Assembly (NCBI RefSeq): GCF_918697865.1
Contig: NZ_CAKKMV010000012.1
Coordinates: forward strand, 1-64,000
Length of the DNA: 64,000 nucleotides
Source: Massilia sp. Bi118
Lineage (GTDB): Bacteria > Pseudomonadota > Gammaproteobacteria > Burkholderiales > Burkholderiaceae_D
Reading direction: 5' to 3'
In this document: in pieces, positions 1-11,655 of the stretch
Position numbering within the stretch: position 1 is the first letter of the stretch
How the letters are laid out: each line of letters opens with the position of its first letter
Translations under genes and position numbers: made by a program
Notes under the pieces: model-generated
Told to the model about the DNA's origin: nothing
The model's input: the letters and a program-made list of their open reading frames with translations, nothing else
Database searches by the model: none

Positions 1-22
1 AAGCGCTTGCACCCCTTGTCCG

Positions 23-44
23 CGTTGTGTCGCTCGACACAACG
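23..44. repeat. Perfect 22-bp inverted repeat
   Basis: The arms CGTTGTGTCG and CGACACAACG flank a 2-bp centre. The symmetry is perfect over 10 bp per arm. It may be a regulator operator or the hairpin of an upstream transcript ending just before the window; there is no T-run after it, so an intrinsic terminator is unlikely. The gene it serves is not visible. Confidence 0.4.
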
Positions 45-89
45 ATTGAACACAGCGCGTGGAAGACCCTTTAAAAGCGCCTGGAAAGT

Positions 90-192
90 GGTTATCGTAG
101 ACATGGTTGCAGGTTTAGGTTGTGAGCATGAGAACTCAGGGTTTTAGTACCCTTAACCTTTACCTGCAACTCCTTTCCGATGGTCTACTACC
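90..192. other. Long imperfect hairpin upstream of alaS (possible structured RNA)
   Basis: Nested pairing is visible. GTTGCAGGTTTAGGTT (106-121) pairs with AACCTTTACCTGCAAC (155-170) at 14 of 16 positions. GTAGAC (97-102) pairs with GTCTAC (183-188) outside it, and AGGGT (138-142) pairs with ACCCT (149-153) inside it. No open frame or known RNA family was recognised here. The shape (one long rod with internal loops) would fit a small RNA or a folded leader, but neither strand nor transcription can be decided from sequence alone. The rest of 1-415 holds the 22-bp palindrome, a REP-like repeat and the alaS promoter. Confidence 0.35.
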
Positions 193-223
193 AGCTCAAC
201 TGTCAATTATCTTGGACAGCAGT

Positions 224-303
224 GCGCGCAGGCGGGAACCCAAGTTTGGTGGAGCTAAGGTAACGCACGCAGAACTTGGATTCCCGCCTGCGCGGGAATG
301 ACG
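224..303. repeat. REP-like intergenic inverted repeat, copy 1
   Basis: Inverted arms (GCAGGCGGGAACCCAAGTT and AACTTGGATTCCCGCCTGC) enclose a loop containing GTAACGCA and CAGAACTTGG. Related copies lie at 3039-3126, 6026-6120, 50350-50437 and 61735-61811, all between genes. The family resembles REP/BIME-type elements; no RAYT transposase is in the window. Confidence 0.8.
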
Positions 304-341
304 AGGTATGTTGCATTTAGTGCAACGGCTCCAATCACCGC

Positions 342-372
342 CTGCAATTCCCCCCAACAGCTACGCTATAAT
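342..372 (+). promoter_or_regulatory. Probable alaS promoter
   Basis: A perfect -10 TATAAT lies at 367-372, about 45 nt before the alaS start. The best -35 is CTGCAA (342-347), weak, at 19-nt spacing. The downstream leader is AT-rich. Confidence 0.5.
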
Positions 373-415
373 CATTTTCTTTATATAGCATGCTGCCCTC
401 ACACGCCCCTACGAC

Positions 416-3025
<2,610 letters not shown>

Positions 3026-3038
3026 ATAGTTCGACCTA

Positions 3039-3126
3039 CGTCGTCCCCGCGCAGGCGGGGACCCAAGTTTGCTTGCGCTAACGTAACGCAAACAGAACTT
3101 GGGTCCCCGCCTCCGCGGGGACGACG
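3039..3126. repeat. REP-like intergenic inverted repeat, copy 2
   Basis: The most complete copy: outer arms ACGTCGTCCCCGC / GCGGGGACGACGT, inner arms GGGGACCCAAGTT / AACTTGGGTCCCC, and loop GCTAACGTAACGCAAACAG. It begins 14 nt after the alaS stop and, as RNA, could form a long 3' hairpin. Confidence 0.85.
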
Positions 3127-3217
3127 TTTATTGGGAACTTTCAGGCCAGTTCAAAGGAATACAGGAGAGCGTCGCGCGCACTCCCCCAATCCTTGAACCC
3201 TCACCTGGGAGACCCCC

Positions 3218-3709
3218 ATGAAACGCCTGTCCCTTCTCGGCGCGGCGCTGCTCGCCTGCGCCCCCATCCACGCCGCCGACTTCAGCGGCAACTGGTCCCT
3301 CGACCGCACCCGCAGCACCAATCTCCCGCCTTACTACAGCCAGGTCACCACGCACCGCCTCAGCACGGCGCAGGACGGCAAACAACTCACGGTCGAGGTC
3401 GCCATCGAAGGCGCCAGGCCGGAGCCGGAGCAGGGCCGCTTCGTCTACCGCTTCGACGGCACGCCGACCACCGCCGTGACGCTGGTGCGCACGCCCGAAG
3501 GCCGCCAGGAGGCGCCGACCACCATGAAGGCCAGCATGGACGGCGCGGGACGGCTGCATGTCGATATCGTGCGCGAGTTCGGCCTGACCGGCGGCATTGT
3601 GCGGGGCCGCAGCAGCGAGGACTGGAGCCTGAGCCCGGACGGCCGGACGCTCACGGTTCGCCAGGCGCGGCCGAACATGGTGTCAAACCTGGTCTTCGTG
3701 AGGATGTAA
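3218..3709 (+). CDS. Secreted protein of unknown function
   Basis: 163 aa. Residues 1-19 form a signal peptide (basic MKR, hydrophobic stretch, AXA-type site before ADFSGNW), so the product is probably periplasmic. The mature part starts with FSGNWSLDRTRS and has alternating beta-strand-like segments, a pattern seen in small lipocalin-like or DUF-type periplasmic proteins; no enzyme motif was recognised. The ATG at 3218 is preceded by a GGGAGA ribosome site. It stands alone between a REP-like repeat and the TusA-like gene. The function is unknown. Confidence 0.75.
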   Translation: MKRLSLLGAALLACAPIHAADFSGNWSLDRTRSTNLPPYYSQVTTHRLSTAQDGKQLTVEVAIEGARPEPEQGRFVYRFDGTPTTAVTLVRTPEGRQEAPTTMKASMDGAGRLHVDIVREFGLTGGIVRGRSSEDWSLSPDGRTLTVRQARPNMVSNLVFVRM

Positions 3710-3851
3710 AGTTCCTGTTCCTCGGATGTTCCATGAACTATAATAGTCGTTGTTAAAATGCAACGACAGGATGCGTCTTTTGGTGCGGTGCGTCATAATC
3801 CCGCAATTGGAGTACTATGCGGGAATCTGCCCCACTTACGCAGGCATATCG

Positions 3852-4109
3852 ATGAGCGAAACCATACTTGATACCGGCACCATCGAGGTCCAGAAAGACC
3901 TCGATGCGCGTGGCTTGAACTGCCCGCTGCCTATCCTGAAGGCCAAGAAGGCCCTCGCCGAACTGACGAGCGGCGAAGTCCTGCGCATCGTCGCGACCGA
4001 CACCGGTTCCGTGCGCGACTTCCAGGCCTTTGCCAAGCAGACCGGCAACGCGCTGCTGGCCCACACCCACATCAACGGCGAATTCACCTTCTGGCTGCGC
4101 CGCAAGTAA
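3852..4109 (+). CDS. TusA/SirA-family sulfurtransferase-like protein
   Basis: 85 aa from the ATG at 3852. It has the single-domain TusA/SirA fold pattern: LDARGLNCPLPILKAKKAL near residues 17-35, with the conserved Cys in the CPxP motif, then the strand LRIVATDTGSVRDF typical of the family. Such proteins pass persulfide sulfur to tRNA thiolation or cofactor routes, or act in sulfur metabolism; which partner applies here is not visible. A TATAAT at 3739-3744 may be its promoter, leaving a leader of about 100 nt. An in-frame start at 3750 would add 34 residues not typical of the family, so 3852 is preferred. Confidence 0.85.
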   Translation: MSETILDTGTIEVQKDLDARGLNCPLPILKAKKALAELTSGEVLRIVATDTGSVRDFQAFAKQTGNALLAHTHINGEFTFWLRRK

Positions 4110-4229
4110 GCGCGCCTTACCGGACGGGGCAGGGCGGCAGCGGCCCCGTATGACATCAGATTGAACAGACAAGCTTCCCGTAAAATTAGGGGATTTCTTC
4201 TACCTGAAAAACGCACGATCGTGCTTTAA

Positions 4230-4260
4230 TTCTGTGTTGAAGCAGTTTTGCTCTTATAAT
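4230..4260 (+). promoter_or_regulatory. Probable etfBA promoter
   Basis: A perfect TATAAT -10 is at 4255-4260, 48 nt before etfB. The -35 is poor (TTCTGT at 4230-4235, 19-nt spacing). The AT-rich stretch contrasts with the GC-rich surroundings. Confidence 0.45.
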
Positions 4261-4308
4261 TCGGATCATTTTTAGTCAGTCACTCATTCCATTTTTCAAA
4301 GGCCCACT

Positions 4309-5058
4309 ATGAAAGTCCTGGTACCCGTCAAACGCGTGGTCGACTACAACGTCAAGGTCCGCGTCAAGTCCGACGGCAGCGGCGTCGATATCGCCAACGT
4401 CAAAATGTCGATGAACCCGTTCGACGAGATCGCGCTGGAAGAGGCGACTCGCCTGAAGGAAGCCGGCAAGGTCACCGAGATCGTGGCCGTGACCTGCGGC
4501 GTGACCCAGGCCCAGGAAACCCTGCGTACCGGCATGGCCATCGGCGCCGACCGTGGCATCCTGGTCGAGACCGGCGCCGAGATCGAGCCACTGGGCGTGG
4601 CCAAGGTGCTGAAGGCCCTGGCCGACAAGGAACAGCCGCAGCTGATCATCCTGGGCAAGCAGGCAATCGACGACGACTCGAACCAGACCGGCCAGATGCT
4701 GGCGGCGCTGCTGGGCTGGCCGCAAGCGACTTTCGCCTCGAAAGTCGTGCTGGAAGACGGCAAAGTGACCGTGACCCGCGAAGTGGACGGCGGCCTGGAA
4801 ACCGTGGCACTGACCCTGCCGGCCATCGTCACCACCGACCTGCGCCTGAACGAGCCGCGCTACGTGACGCTGCCGAACATCATGAAGGCCAAGAAGAAGC
4901 CGCTCGAGACCATCAAGCCGGAAGACCTGGGCGTCGACGTGACCCCGCGCCTGAAGACGCTGAAAGTGTCGGAGCCGGCCAAGCGCTCGGCCGGCATCAA
5001 GGTCCCGGACGTGGCGACCCTGGTGGCCAAGCTGCGTACCGAAGCCAAAGTCATCTAA
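4309..5058 (+). CDS. etfB: Electron transfer flavoprotein subunit beta
   Basis: 249 aa. EtfB with EtfA accepts electrons from acyl-CoA dehydrogenases and passes them to ETF-ubiquinone oxidoreductase. Visible family features are the N-terminus [17 protein letters not shown], the [11 protein letters not shown] motif and the signature region [20 protein letters not shown] near residues 182-201, used for contacting the dehydrogenase partner. It lies 25 nt upstream of etfA and is certainly cotranscribed. An acyl-CoA dehydrogenase gene follows. Confidence 0.97.
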   Translation: MKVLVPVKRVVDYNVKVRVKSDGSGVDIANVKMSMNPFDEIALEEATRLKEAGKVTEIVAVTCGVTQAQETLRTGMAIGADRGILVETGAEIEPLGVAKVLKALADKEQPQLIILGKQAIDDDSNQTGQMLAALLGWPQATFASKVVLEDGKVTVTREVDGGLETVALTLPAIVTTDLRLNEPRYVTLPNIMKAKKKPLETIKPEDLGVDVTPRLKTLKVSEPAKRSAGIKVPDVATLVAKLRTEAKVI

Positions 5059-5083
5059 TACAGAATCGAGAATAGGGAACATC

Positions 5084-6016
<933 letters not shown>

Positions 6017-6025
6017 TAGTTATAC

Positions 6026-6120
6026 CGTCGTTCCCGCGAAGGCGGGAACCCAAGTTTGCCAGCATACTGACAGCTTCAATCGCTAGTAGTAAGCGCCGGA
6101 CCTGGGTTCCCGCCTTTTTT
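6026..6120 (+). terminator. REP-like repeat copy 3 acting as terminator of etfBA
   Basis: The left arm matches the REP-like family (CGTTCCCGCGAAGGCGGGAA). The right arm is CCTGGGTTCCCGCC followed directly by TTTTTT (6115-6120), where other copies continue into the outer arm. The loop has diverged. As RNA it gives a strong GC stem followed by U6, which fits an intrinsic terminator after etfA, 10 nt past its stop. Confidence 0.6.
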
Positions 6121-6168
6121 GCAAGCGACGATTGACGTATACGTAAACGAAAGAACTAGGAGACCACG

Positions 6169-7959
6169 GTGAGCTACAACGCCCCCCTGAAAGACATGCT
6201 GTTCGTCGTGAACGAACTGGCCAACCTGGCCGAGATCAACCAGCTCCCCGGCTGCGAAGACGCGACCCCGGACACCGTCGAAGCGGTGCTGGAAGAGAGC
6301 GCGAAATTCTGCGGCGGCGTGGTCGCCCCGCTGAACCATGCCGGTGACAAGGAGCCGAGCTTCTGGCACGACGGCCAGGTCACCACCACCAAGGGCTTCA
6401 AGGAAGCCTTCCGCGGCTTCGCCGAAGCCGGCTGGCAGGGTGTGCAGCACCCGGCCGAATTCGGCGGCCAGGGCCTGCCGAAGCTGGTCGCGACCCCGTG
6501 CGTCGAGATGCTGCACGGCGCCAACCTGGCGTTCGCGCTCGTGGCCCTCCTGACCGACGGCGCCATCGAAGCGCTGCTGACCGCCGGCACCGAAGAACAG
6601 AAAGCCCGCTTCATCGAGCCGCTCATCTCCGGCAAGTGGACCGGCACCATGAACCTGACCGAGCCGCAGGCGGGCTCCGACCTGGCCGCCGTGCGCACCC
6701 GCGCCGTGCCGCAGGGCGACGGCACCTACAAGATCTTCGGCACCAAGATCTTCATCACCTACGGCGAGCATGACATGGCCGAGAACATCATTCACCTGGT
6801 CCTGGCGCGCACGCCGGACGCGCCCCCGGGCGTGAAGGGGATCTCGCTGTTCATCGTGCCGAAGTTCATGGTCAACGAAGACGGCTCGCTGGGCGAGCGC
6901 AACGACGCCCACTGCGTCTCGATCGAACACAAGCTGGGCATCAAGGCCAGCCCGACCGCGGTCCTGCAGTTCGGCGACAACGGCGGCGCCATCGGCACCC
7001 TGGTCGGCGAAGAGAACCGCGGCCTCGAGTACATGTTCATCATGATGAACGCGGCCCGCTTCGGCGTCGGCATGCAGGGCGTCGGCCTGGCGGAACACGC
7101 CTACCAGCAGGCGGTGGCTTTCGCCAAGGAGCGCGTGCAGTCGCGCGCCGTCGAAGGTTCGAGCGGCCCGGTCGCCATCATCAACCACCCGGACGTGCGC
7201 CGCATGCTGATGTCGATGCGTTCGCAGACGGAAGCTGCGCGCGCGCTGGCCTACGTGGGCGCGGCCTACAGCGACCTGGCCCACAGCCACCCGGATGAAG
7301 CGACCCGCAAGGCCAACCTGGCGATCTACGAATACCTGGTCCCGGTCATCAAGGGCTGGTCGACCGAGATGTCCGAGAACGTCGCGCGCGACGGCGTGCA
7401 GGTGCACGGCGGCATGGGCTTCATCGAAGAGACCGGCGCGGCCCAGCACTACCGCGACGCCAAGATCCTGACCATCTACGAAGGCACCACCGCGATCCAG
7501 GCCAACGACCTGGTCGGCCGCAAGACGGCGCGCGACGGCGGTGCGGTGGCGAAATCGGTCATTGCTCAAGTGCGCGCTACGGAAGCTCAATTGAGCGAGC
7601 AGCAGGGCGCGGATTTTGCCGCGATCCGCGAGCAGCTGGCGGCCGGCAGCGCCGCACTCGAGCAGGTGGTCGACTTCGTGGTGGCCAACACCAAATTGGA
7701 CCCGCGCGCCGTGTTCGCCGGCAGCGTGCTCTACCTGAAGCTGGCCGGCATCGTGCTGGGCGGCTGGCAGATGGCGCGCGCGGCGCTGGTGGCGCAGCAG
7801 AAGCTGGAAGCGGGCGAGGGCGATGCCGCCTTCTACCGCGCCAAGATCGGTACTGCGCGCTTCTTCGCCGACCACGTGCTGTCCGGCGCGGCCGGCCTGC
7901 GCCATGCGATCGTCGACGGCAGCGCCGGTGTGCTGGCGCTGGAGGTCGAGCAGTTCTGA
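6169..7959 (+). CDS. Acyl-CoA dehydrogenase, DmdC-like, with C-terminal extension
   Basis: 596 aa flavoenzyme that oxidises an acyl-CoA at the alpha-beta bond and hands electrons to ETF, encoded just upstream. The N-terminus MSYNAPLKDMLFVVNEL and the length fit the group that includes 3-methylmercaptopropionyl-CoA dehydrogenase (DmdC) and its many fatty-acyl relatives. It has MNLTEPQAGSDLAAVRTRA in the middle domain, HGGMGFIEETGAAQHYRDAK and YEGTTAIQANDLVGRK in the C-terminal domain, and about 120 extra residues after it. The start is GTG at 6169, with an AGGAG ribosome site at 6158-6162. The exact substrate cannot be read from sequence. Confidence 0.92.
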   Translation: MSYNAPLKDMLFVVNELANLAEINQLPGCEDATPDTVEAVLEESAKFCGGVVAPLNHAGDKEPSFWHDGQVTTTKGFKEAFRGFAEAGWQGVQHPAEFGGQGLPKLVATPCVEMLHGANLAFALVALLTDGAIEALLTAGTEEQKARFIEPLISGKWTGTMNLTEPQAGSDLAAVRTRAVPQGDGTYKIFGTKIFITYGEHDMAENIIHLVLARTPDAPPGVKGISLFIVPKFMVNEDGSLGERNDAHCVSIEHKLGIKASPTAVLQFGDNGGAIGTLVGEENRGLEYMFIMMNAARFGVGMQGVGLAEHAYQQAVAFAKERVQSRAVEGSSGPVAIINHPDVRRMLMSMRSQTEAARALAYVGAAYSDLAHSHPDEATRKANLAIYEYLVPVIKGWSTEMSENVARDGVQVHGGMGFIEETGAAQHYRDAKILTIYEGTTAIQANDLVGRKTARDGGAVAKSVIAQVRATEAQLSEQQGADFAAIREQLAAGSAALEQVVDFVVANTKLDPRAVFAGSVLYLKLAGIVLGGWQMARAALVAQQKLEAGEGDAAFYRAKIGTARFFADHVLSGAAGLRHAIVDGSAGVLALEVEQF

Positions 7960-7996
7960 TTGAGCTGGCAGCGTAGGCGCTGCATTCTCGATACAA

Positions 7997-8021
7997 GGGC
8001 AGCCTGCGGGCTGCCTTTTTT
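7997..8021 (+). terminator. Intrinsic terminator after the acyl-CoA dehydrogenase
   Basis: GGCAGCC (7998-8004) pairs with GGCTGCC (8009-8015), followed by T6 (8016-8021). Confidence 0.9.
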
Positions 8022-8113
8022 CATTGCGTCGCCGCGCACTTGAGCTTTCTTAAACTTGAGCTCAACCCGTGCCGCATAGAATCAGCTCATCCGCATTCAC
8101 CTGAGGAGCGAGC

Positions 8114-8818
8114 ATGATTTCCATGAAGCCGAGACGTGTGTTGCAGATGACGATGACCCTGGCGGTGCTGTCCGCGCTTGCCGCCTGCGGCGGTGGCGGC
8201 GATGATTCCTCCTATACGCCTGTCCCCGATCCGCAGACCCCGACCTCGCCGACGGGGCCGACGGGGCCGACCACCCCGACCAATCCGCCGACCGACCCGG
8301 CGCCGCCCGACGAGATCGTCGTGAGCCTCGCCGATGCCTGGTCGGACATCGGGCTCACCATCAGCACCAGCGTGCGGACCTGGCCCGACTGGGTCGGCAC
8401 CGGCCAGCCCGTCGACGGCGTCGGCTGCGCAAAGAACGAGAACTACCACATCCACACGCTGCTCACGATCTACCGCGACCGCGCCCGCCTGGCGATGCCG
8501 GACATGGTAGGCCGCAGCGGCTGCACCTACGAGCTGCACACCCACGATGCCTCGGGCGTCATCCACATCGAGACCGACGTGCCGAAGAAGTTCATGCTGA
8601 GCCAGTACTTCTCGCTATGGCGCCAGCCCTATACCGGCAGCAATATCGCCGGGCTGAGCGGACCTTTCCGCTTCTATCTGATCGAGGGCGGCAAGCTCAC
8701 GCGCTACGTCGGCGACCCGATGGCGATCGAGCTGAAGGCCTACCGCGAAATCGTGATCCTGAGCGGAAAGAATCCGCCACCGGTGCTGCCGAAATATCGG
8801 TGGACACCAGGATTATGA
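8114..8818 (+). CDS. Lipoprotein with His-rich conserved core, unknown function
   Basis: 234 aa. The N-terminus has a lipoprotein signal (LSALAAC, lipidated Cys about residue 25), then Gly residues and a Thr/Pro-rich linker of about 40 residues built of TP and GPTGPT units. The globular part from about residue 70 has two His-containing motifs, ENYHIHTLLTIY and CTYELHTHDASGVIHIE, and two cysteines (VGCAKN, SGCTYE). The HIH and HTHD clusters could bind a metal; that is inference. A GAGGAG ribosome site at 8103-8108 supports the ATG at 8114. It is probably anchored in the outer membrane. No family name is recognised. Confidence 0.75.
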   Translation: MISMKPRRVLQMTMTLAVLSALAACGGGGDDSSYTPVPDPQTPTSPTGPTGPTTPTNPPTDPAPPDEIVVSLADAWSDIGLTISTSVRTWPDWVGTGQPVDGVGCAKNENYHIHTLLTIYRDRARLAMPDMVGRSGCTYELHTHDASGVIHIETDVPKKFMLSQYFSLWRQPYTGSNIAGLSGPFRFYLIEGGKLTRYVGDPMAIELKAYREIVILSGKNPPPVLPKYRWTPGL

Positions 8819-8819
8819 A

Positions 8820-9233
8820 TCAGCCGTAAGCGCCGCCTGTCCACAATAAGTCGAACAGGCGCGACAGCATCGCAATGACGCTGGTCGCGCCCACCAGCAT
8901 GGTCAGCACCAGCAGCACCGCCAGGATCCAGTGCGAGTGCGATTTGCGGCTGGATGCCGGGTTGAATTTTGCATCCCATTTCTCGTCCGGCGTCAGGCCG
9001 ATGACCAGCGCCTCGATGAAGCCGACGATGCAGGAGATGAAGATCGGCAGCAGGGTCCAGAAGGGATTCGGCGCGTGGCCGATGCCGTAGATCATGCCGG
9101 CCACCGGCAGGCTGCAGATGTGCAGCAGGCCGAGGCGGTCGACGCAGCCCCTGAGGTAGAAGCGGTGGACGCCGAGGCCGCCGACGGCGAAGGCGAGGGC
9201 GGTGGCGAGGGTCTTGTTCTTGTGGTTCGACAT
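8820..9233 (-). CDS. TM2-domain membrane protein
   Basis: 137 aa from the ATG at 9233. The N-terminal half is a TM2 domain: ALAFAVGGLGVHRFYLRGCVDR, with the Gly-x-H-R-F-Y-L turn typical of the family, followed by a second hydrophobic span LLPIFISCIVGFIEALVIGL. A third span is near residues 107-128 (ILAVLLVLTMLVGATSVIAML). The role of bacterial TM2 proteins is poorly known. An upstream in-frame extension to 9491 lacks TM2-family features and runs through the rpsP promoter region, so the shorter start is chosen. It is convergent with the lipoprotein gene. Confidence 0.85.
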   Translation of the reverse strand: MSNHKNKTLATALAFAVGGLGVHRFYLRGCVDRLGLLHICSLPVAGMIYGIGHAPNPFWTLLPIFISCIVGFIEALVIGLTPDEKWDAKFNPASSRKSHSHWILAVLLVLTMLVGATSVIAMLSRLFDLLWTGGAYG

Positions 9234-9436
9234 CGACTGCTGAGCTCGGCTGGCTGTTGTGAAAAGGAAAGATCGCAGTATGGTCGAAATCGGCCGGCGG
9301 GGCAGCATTTTTCGTGGTTTTCGGCGGCATTCCCGGGGCGGGGAAGCGCCTTCACTGTGGCGTTGTTGGGAAAAATAGGCGATAATGCTGGATTCGGCCG
9401 GTCTGCGCGCCGGGTTTTTGGTTTTTTGACAAATGC

Positions 9437-9466
9437 TTGCTGAGGCACGGCGCGGCGCGCTATAAT
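9437..9466 (+). promoter_or_regulatory. rpsP operon promoter
   Basis: TTGCTG (9437-9442), an 18-nt spacer and a perfect TATAAT (9461-9466), 40 nt before rpsP. A perfect TTGACA also occurs at 9426-9431 but its spacing to this -10 (29 nt) is too long. Confidence 0.7.
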
Positions 9467-9506
9467 CGTCGGCTTTCTCCGTCCAGCACAATTTTTTGGA
9501 AATATT

Positions 9507-9755
9507 ATGGTCGTTATTCGTTTAGCTCGTGGTGGTGCCAAGAAGCGCCCGTTCTACAACATCGTTGCAACCGATTCGCGCAACCGTCGCGATGGCCGTT
9601 TCATCGAGCGCATCGGCTTCTACAACCCGATGGCATCGGGCAAGGAAGTTGGCCTGAACATCACCGCTGACCGTCTGGCCTACTGGCAAGGCGTTGGCGC
9701 ACAACTGTCGCCGACCGTTGCTCGCCTGGTCGCTGGTCAGAAAGCCGCTGCTTAA
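9507..9755 (+). CDS. rpsP: 30S ribosomal protein S16
   Basis: 82 aa. Full-length bS16 with the conserved N-terminus [20 protein letters not shown], then the [19 protein letters not shown] segment. It binds 16S rRNA early in small-subunit assembly. It is the first gene of the classic rpsP-rimM-trmD-rplS operon, with a clear promoter directly upstream. AT-ending codons are commoner than in neighbours, as expected for a highly expressed gene. Confidence 0.98.
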   Translation: MVVIRLARGGAKKRPFYNIVATDSRNRRDGRFIERIGFYNPMASGKEVGLNITADRLAYWQGVGAQLSPTVARLVAGQKAAA

Positions 9756-9778
9756 TAAGCACAAAAGGTTTTACTGGT

Positions 9779-10324
9779 TTGACCGATTCAGCAGCAATTC
9801 CTGACGACCTGGTACAGGTCGGACACATCACCGGCGCCTACGGGCTCCGGGGCGGCATCCGCGTCACGCCCTACTCGGCCGACGCCGATGCGCTGCTGAA
9901 CGTGAAAACCTGGTGGCTCGACAAGCCGGCGCTGCATCCCGTCAAGGTACGCAGCGCGAAGTACCATAGTGGCGATGTTACTGCCACCCTGGTCGATGTC
10001 ACCGACCGCAACGTGGCCGAGGCGCTCAAGGGCGCAACGGTGCAGGTGTCGCGGGCGGAATTTCCGGCGCTGCCGGAAGATGAATACTACTGGTCCGACC
10101 TGATCGGACTGGATGCCGTGAACCTGCAGGGCGAAGCCCTCGGCAAGGTCGCCGACATGATGAGCAACGGTCCGCAATCGATCCTGCGCATCGTGCCTGT
10201 TCCCGAGGCCGATGCACCCGAGGCGAAGCTTGAAGAGCGCCTGGTGCCGTTCGTGGACCAGTTCGTCAAGACCGTCGACCTCAAGGCAAAGCTGATCACC
10301 CTGGACTGGGGCCTGGATTTTTAA
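9779..10324 (+). CDS. rimM: Ribosome maturation factor RimM
   Basis: 181 aa. RimM binds S19 and helps assemble the 30S head. The N-terminal beta-barrel holds [23 protein letters not shown], a family hallmark; the C-terminal PRC-barrel part has [22 protein letters not shown] and ends [25 protein letters not shown]. The start is TTG at 9779, with AAAAGG about 10 nt upstream; no ATG or GTG occurs before the conserved region. It sits 23 nt after rpsP and 4 nt before trmD. Confidence 0.95.
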   Translation: MTDSAAIPDDLVQVGHITGAYGLRGGIRVTPYSADADALLNVKTWWLDKPALHPVKVRSAKYHSGDVTATLVDVTDRNVAEALKGATVQVSRAEFPALPEDEYYWSDLIGLDAVNLQGEALGKVADMMSNGPQSILRIVPVPEADAPEAKLEERLVPFVDQFVKTVDLKAKLITLDWGLDF

Positions 10325-10328
10325 CGCG

Positions 10329-11090
10329 ATGCAGTTCGACGTCGTGAGCTTGTTTCCGGAGATGTTCGCCGCACTGACGCAGTCGGGCGTGACCCGCCGC
10401 GCGCACGAACAGGGCCTGTGGAAGCTGTCGATCTGGAATCCGCGCGATTTCACCCAGGACCGCCACCGCACCGTGGACGATCGCCCGTATGGCGGCGGCC
10501 CCGGCATGGTGATGCTGGCCAAGCCGCTGGAAGCGACGATTGCCGCGGCCAGGCAGCGCCAGGTCGACATGGGTTTGCCGCCGCCGCGCGTCGTGTTCAT
10601 GTCGCCGCAAGGCAAGCCGCTGACGCATGAGCGCGTGATGGCGCTGAAGGACGAGCCCGGCCTGGTCCTGCTGTGCGGACGCTACGAAGCGGTCGACCAG
10701 CGCCTGCTGGACCGCTGCGTCGACGAGGAGATTTCCCTCGGCGACTTCGTGCTGTCCGGCGGCGAACTGCCGGCGATGGCGCTGATGGACGCCGTGGTGC
10801 GGAACCTGCCTGGCGCGCTGGGCGACGAAGCCTCCGCAGTCGAGGACAGCTTCGTCAACGGACTGCTGGATTCGCCGCATTACACGCGTCCGGAAGTCTA
10901 CGAAGACGTGGCCGTGCCCTCCGTGCTGATGGGTGGCAACCACGCAGAGATCATGAAGTGGCGCCGCCGGCAGCAGCTGGAAGCGACCGCGAAGAAACGG
11001 CCCGATCTGCTGGACAAGGCGCGCAGCGCCGGTCAGCTGAGCAAGGCCGACGAGAAGTTTCTGGCAGAGCTGGACAAGCCTGTCGAATAG
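10329..11090 (+). CDS. trmD: tRNA (guanine37-N1)-methyltransferase
   Basis: 253 aa. TrmD methylates G37 of tRNAs reading CNN codons, using S-adenosylmethionine, and prevents +1 frameshifting. The trefoil-knot SPOUT motifs are visible: [13 protein letters not shown] at the start, [27 protein letters not shown], and the knot loop [44 protein letters not shown] is the classic C-terminal signature. It is translated just after rimM in the ribosomal operon. Confidence 0.98.
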   Translation: MQFDVVSLFPEMFAALTQSGVTRRAHEQGLWKLSIWNPRDFTQDRHRTVDDRPYGGGPGMVMLAKPLEATIAAARQRQVDMGLPPPRVVFMSPQGKPLTHERVMALKDEPGLVLLCGRYEAVDQRLLDRCVDEEISLGDFVLSGGELPAMALMDAVVRNLPGALGDEASAVEDSFVNGLLDSPHYTRPEVYEDVAVPSVLMGGNHAEIMKWRRRQQLEATAKKRPDLLDKARSAGQLSKADEKFLAELDKPVE

Positions 11091-11214
11091 AATTCGCACC
11101 GTGTTGGTGTGAAAACGGGCGTAAAACCCCGTATGTTTTAATCCCATCCTCTACTGGGCAACGCATCAAAAGCTATATTTGCAGCGCCAGCAAGATGGTC
11201 ATTGGAGTCACAAA

Positions 11215-11595
11215 ATGAATCTGATTCAGCAACTCGAGCAAGAAGAGATTGCGCGCCTCGGCCGCAACATCCCTGATTTCGCACCGGGCGACACCGTTGT
11301 CGTCAGCGTCAACGTCGTCGAAGGCAACCGCAAGCGCGCCCAGGCATACGAAGGCGTGGTCATCTCGCGTCGTAACCGCGGCCTGAACTCGAACTTCATC
11401 GTTCGTAAGATCTCGTCGGGCGAAGGCGTCGAGCGTACCTTCCAGCTGTACTCGCCGCTGATCGCTTCGATCGAAGTGAAGCGTCGTGGTGATGTGCGCC
11501 GTGCGAAGCTGTACTACCTGCGTGAGCGTTCGGGCAAATCGGCACGTATCAAAGAGAAACTGCCGACCCGCAAGACCGCCGCTGCCGCTCAGTAA
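11215..11595 (+). CDS. rplS: 50S ribosomal protein L19
   Basis: 126 aa from the ATG at 11215, which has a TTGGAG ribosome site 7 nt upstream. An in-frame start at 11179 would add 12 residues absent from the family. [22 protein letters not shown] and [26 protein letters not shown] are canonical bL19 sequence; the protein sits at the 30S-50S interface. It ends the rpsP operon and is followed by an intrinsic terminator. Confidence 0.98.
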   Translation: MNLIQQLEQEEIARLGRNIPDFAPGDTVVVSVNVVEGNRKRAQAYEGVVISRRNRGLNSNFIVRKISSGEGVERTFQLYSPLIASIEVKRRGDVRRAKLYYLRERSGKSARIKEKLPTRKTAAAAQ

Positions 11596-11612
11596 TTGCG
11601 CCAGTAGCATGG

Positions 11613-11639
11613 AAAAGGCATCCGAACGGATGCCTTTTT
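11613..11639 (+). terminator. Intrinsic terminator of the rpsP-rplS operon
   Basis: AAAAGGCATCCG (11613-11624) pairs with CGGATGCCTTTTT (11627-11639), giving a long stem with a tiny loop and a T-run. The next gene starts within 20 nt, so some readthrough is likely. Confidence 0.92.
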
Positions 11640-11655
11640 CTTTTTGGAGCCCTTT

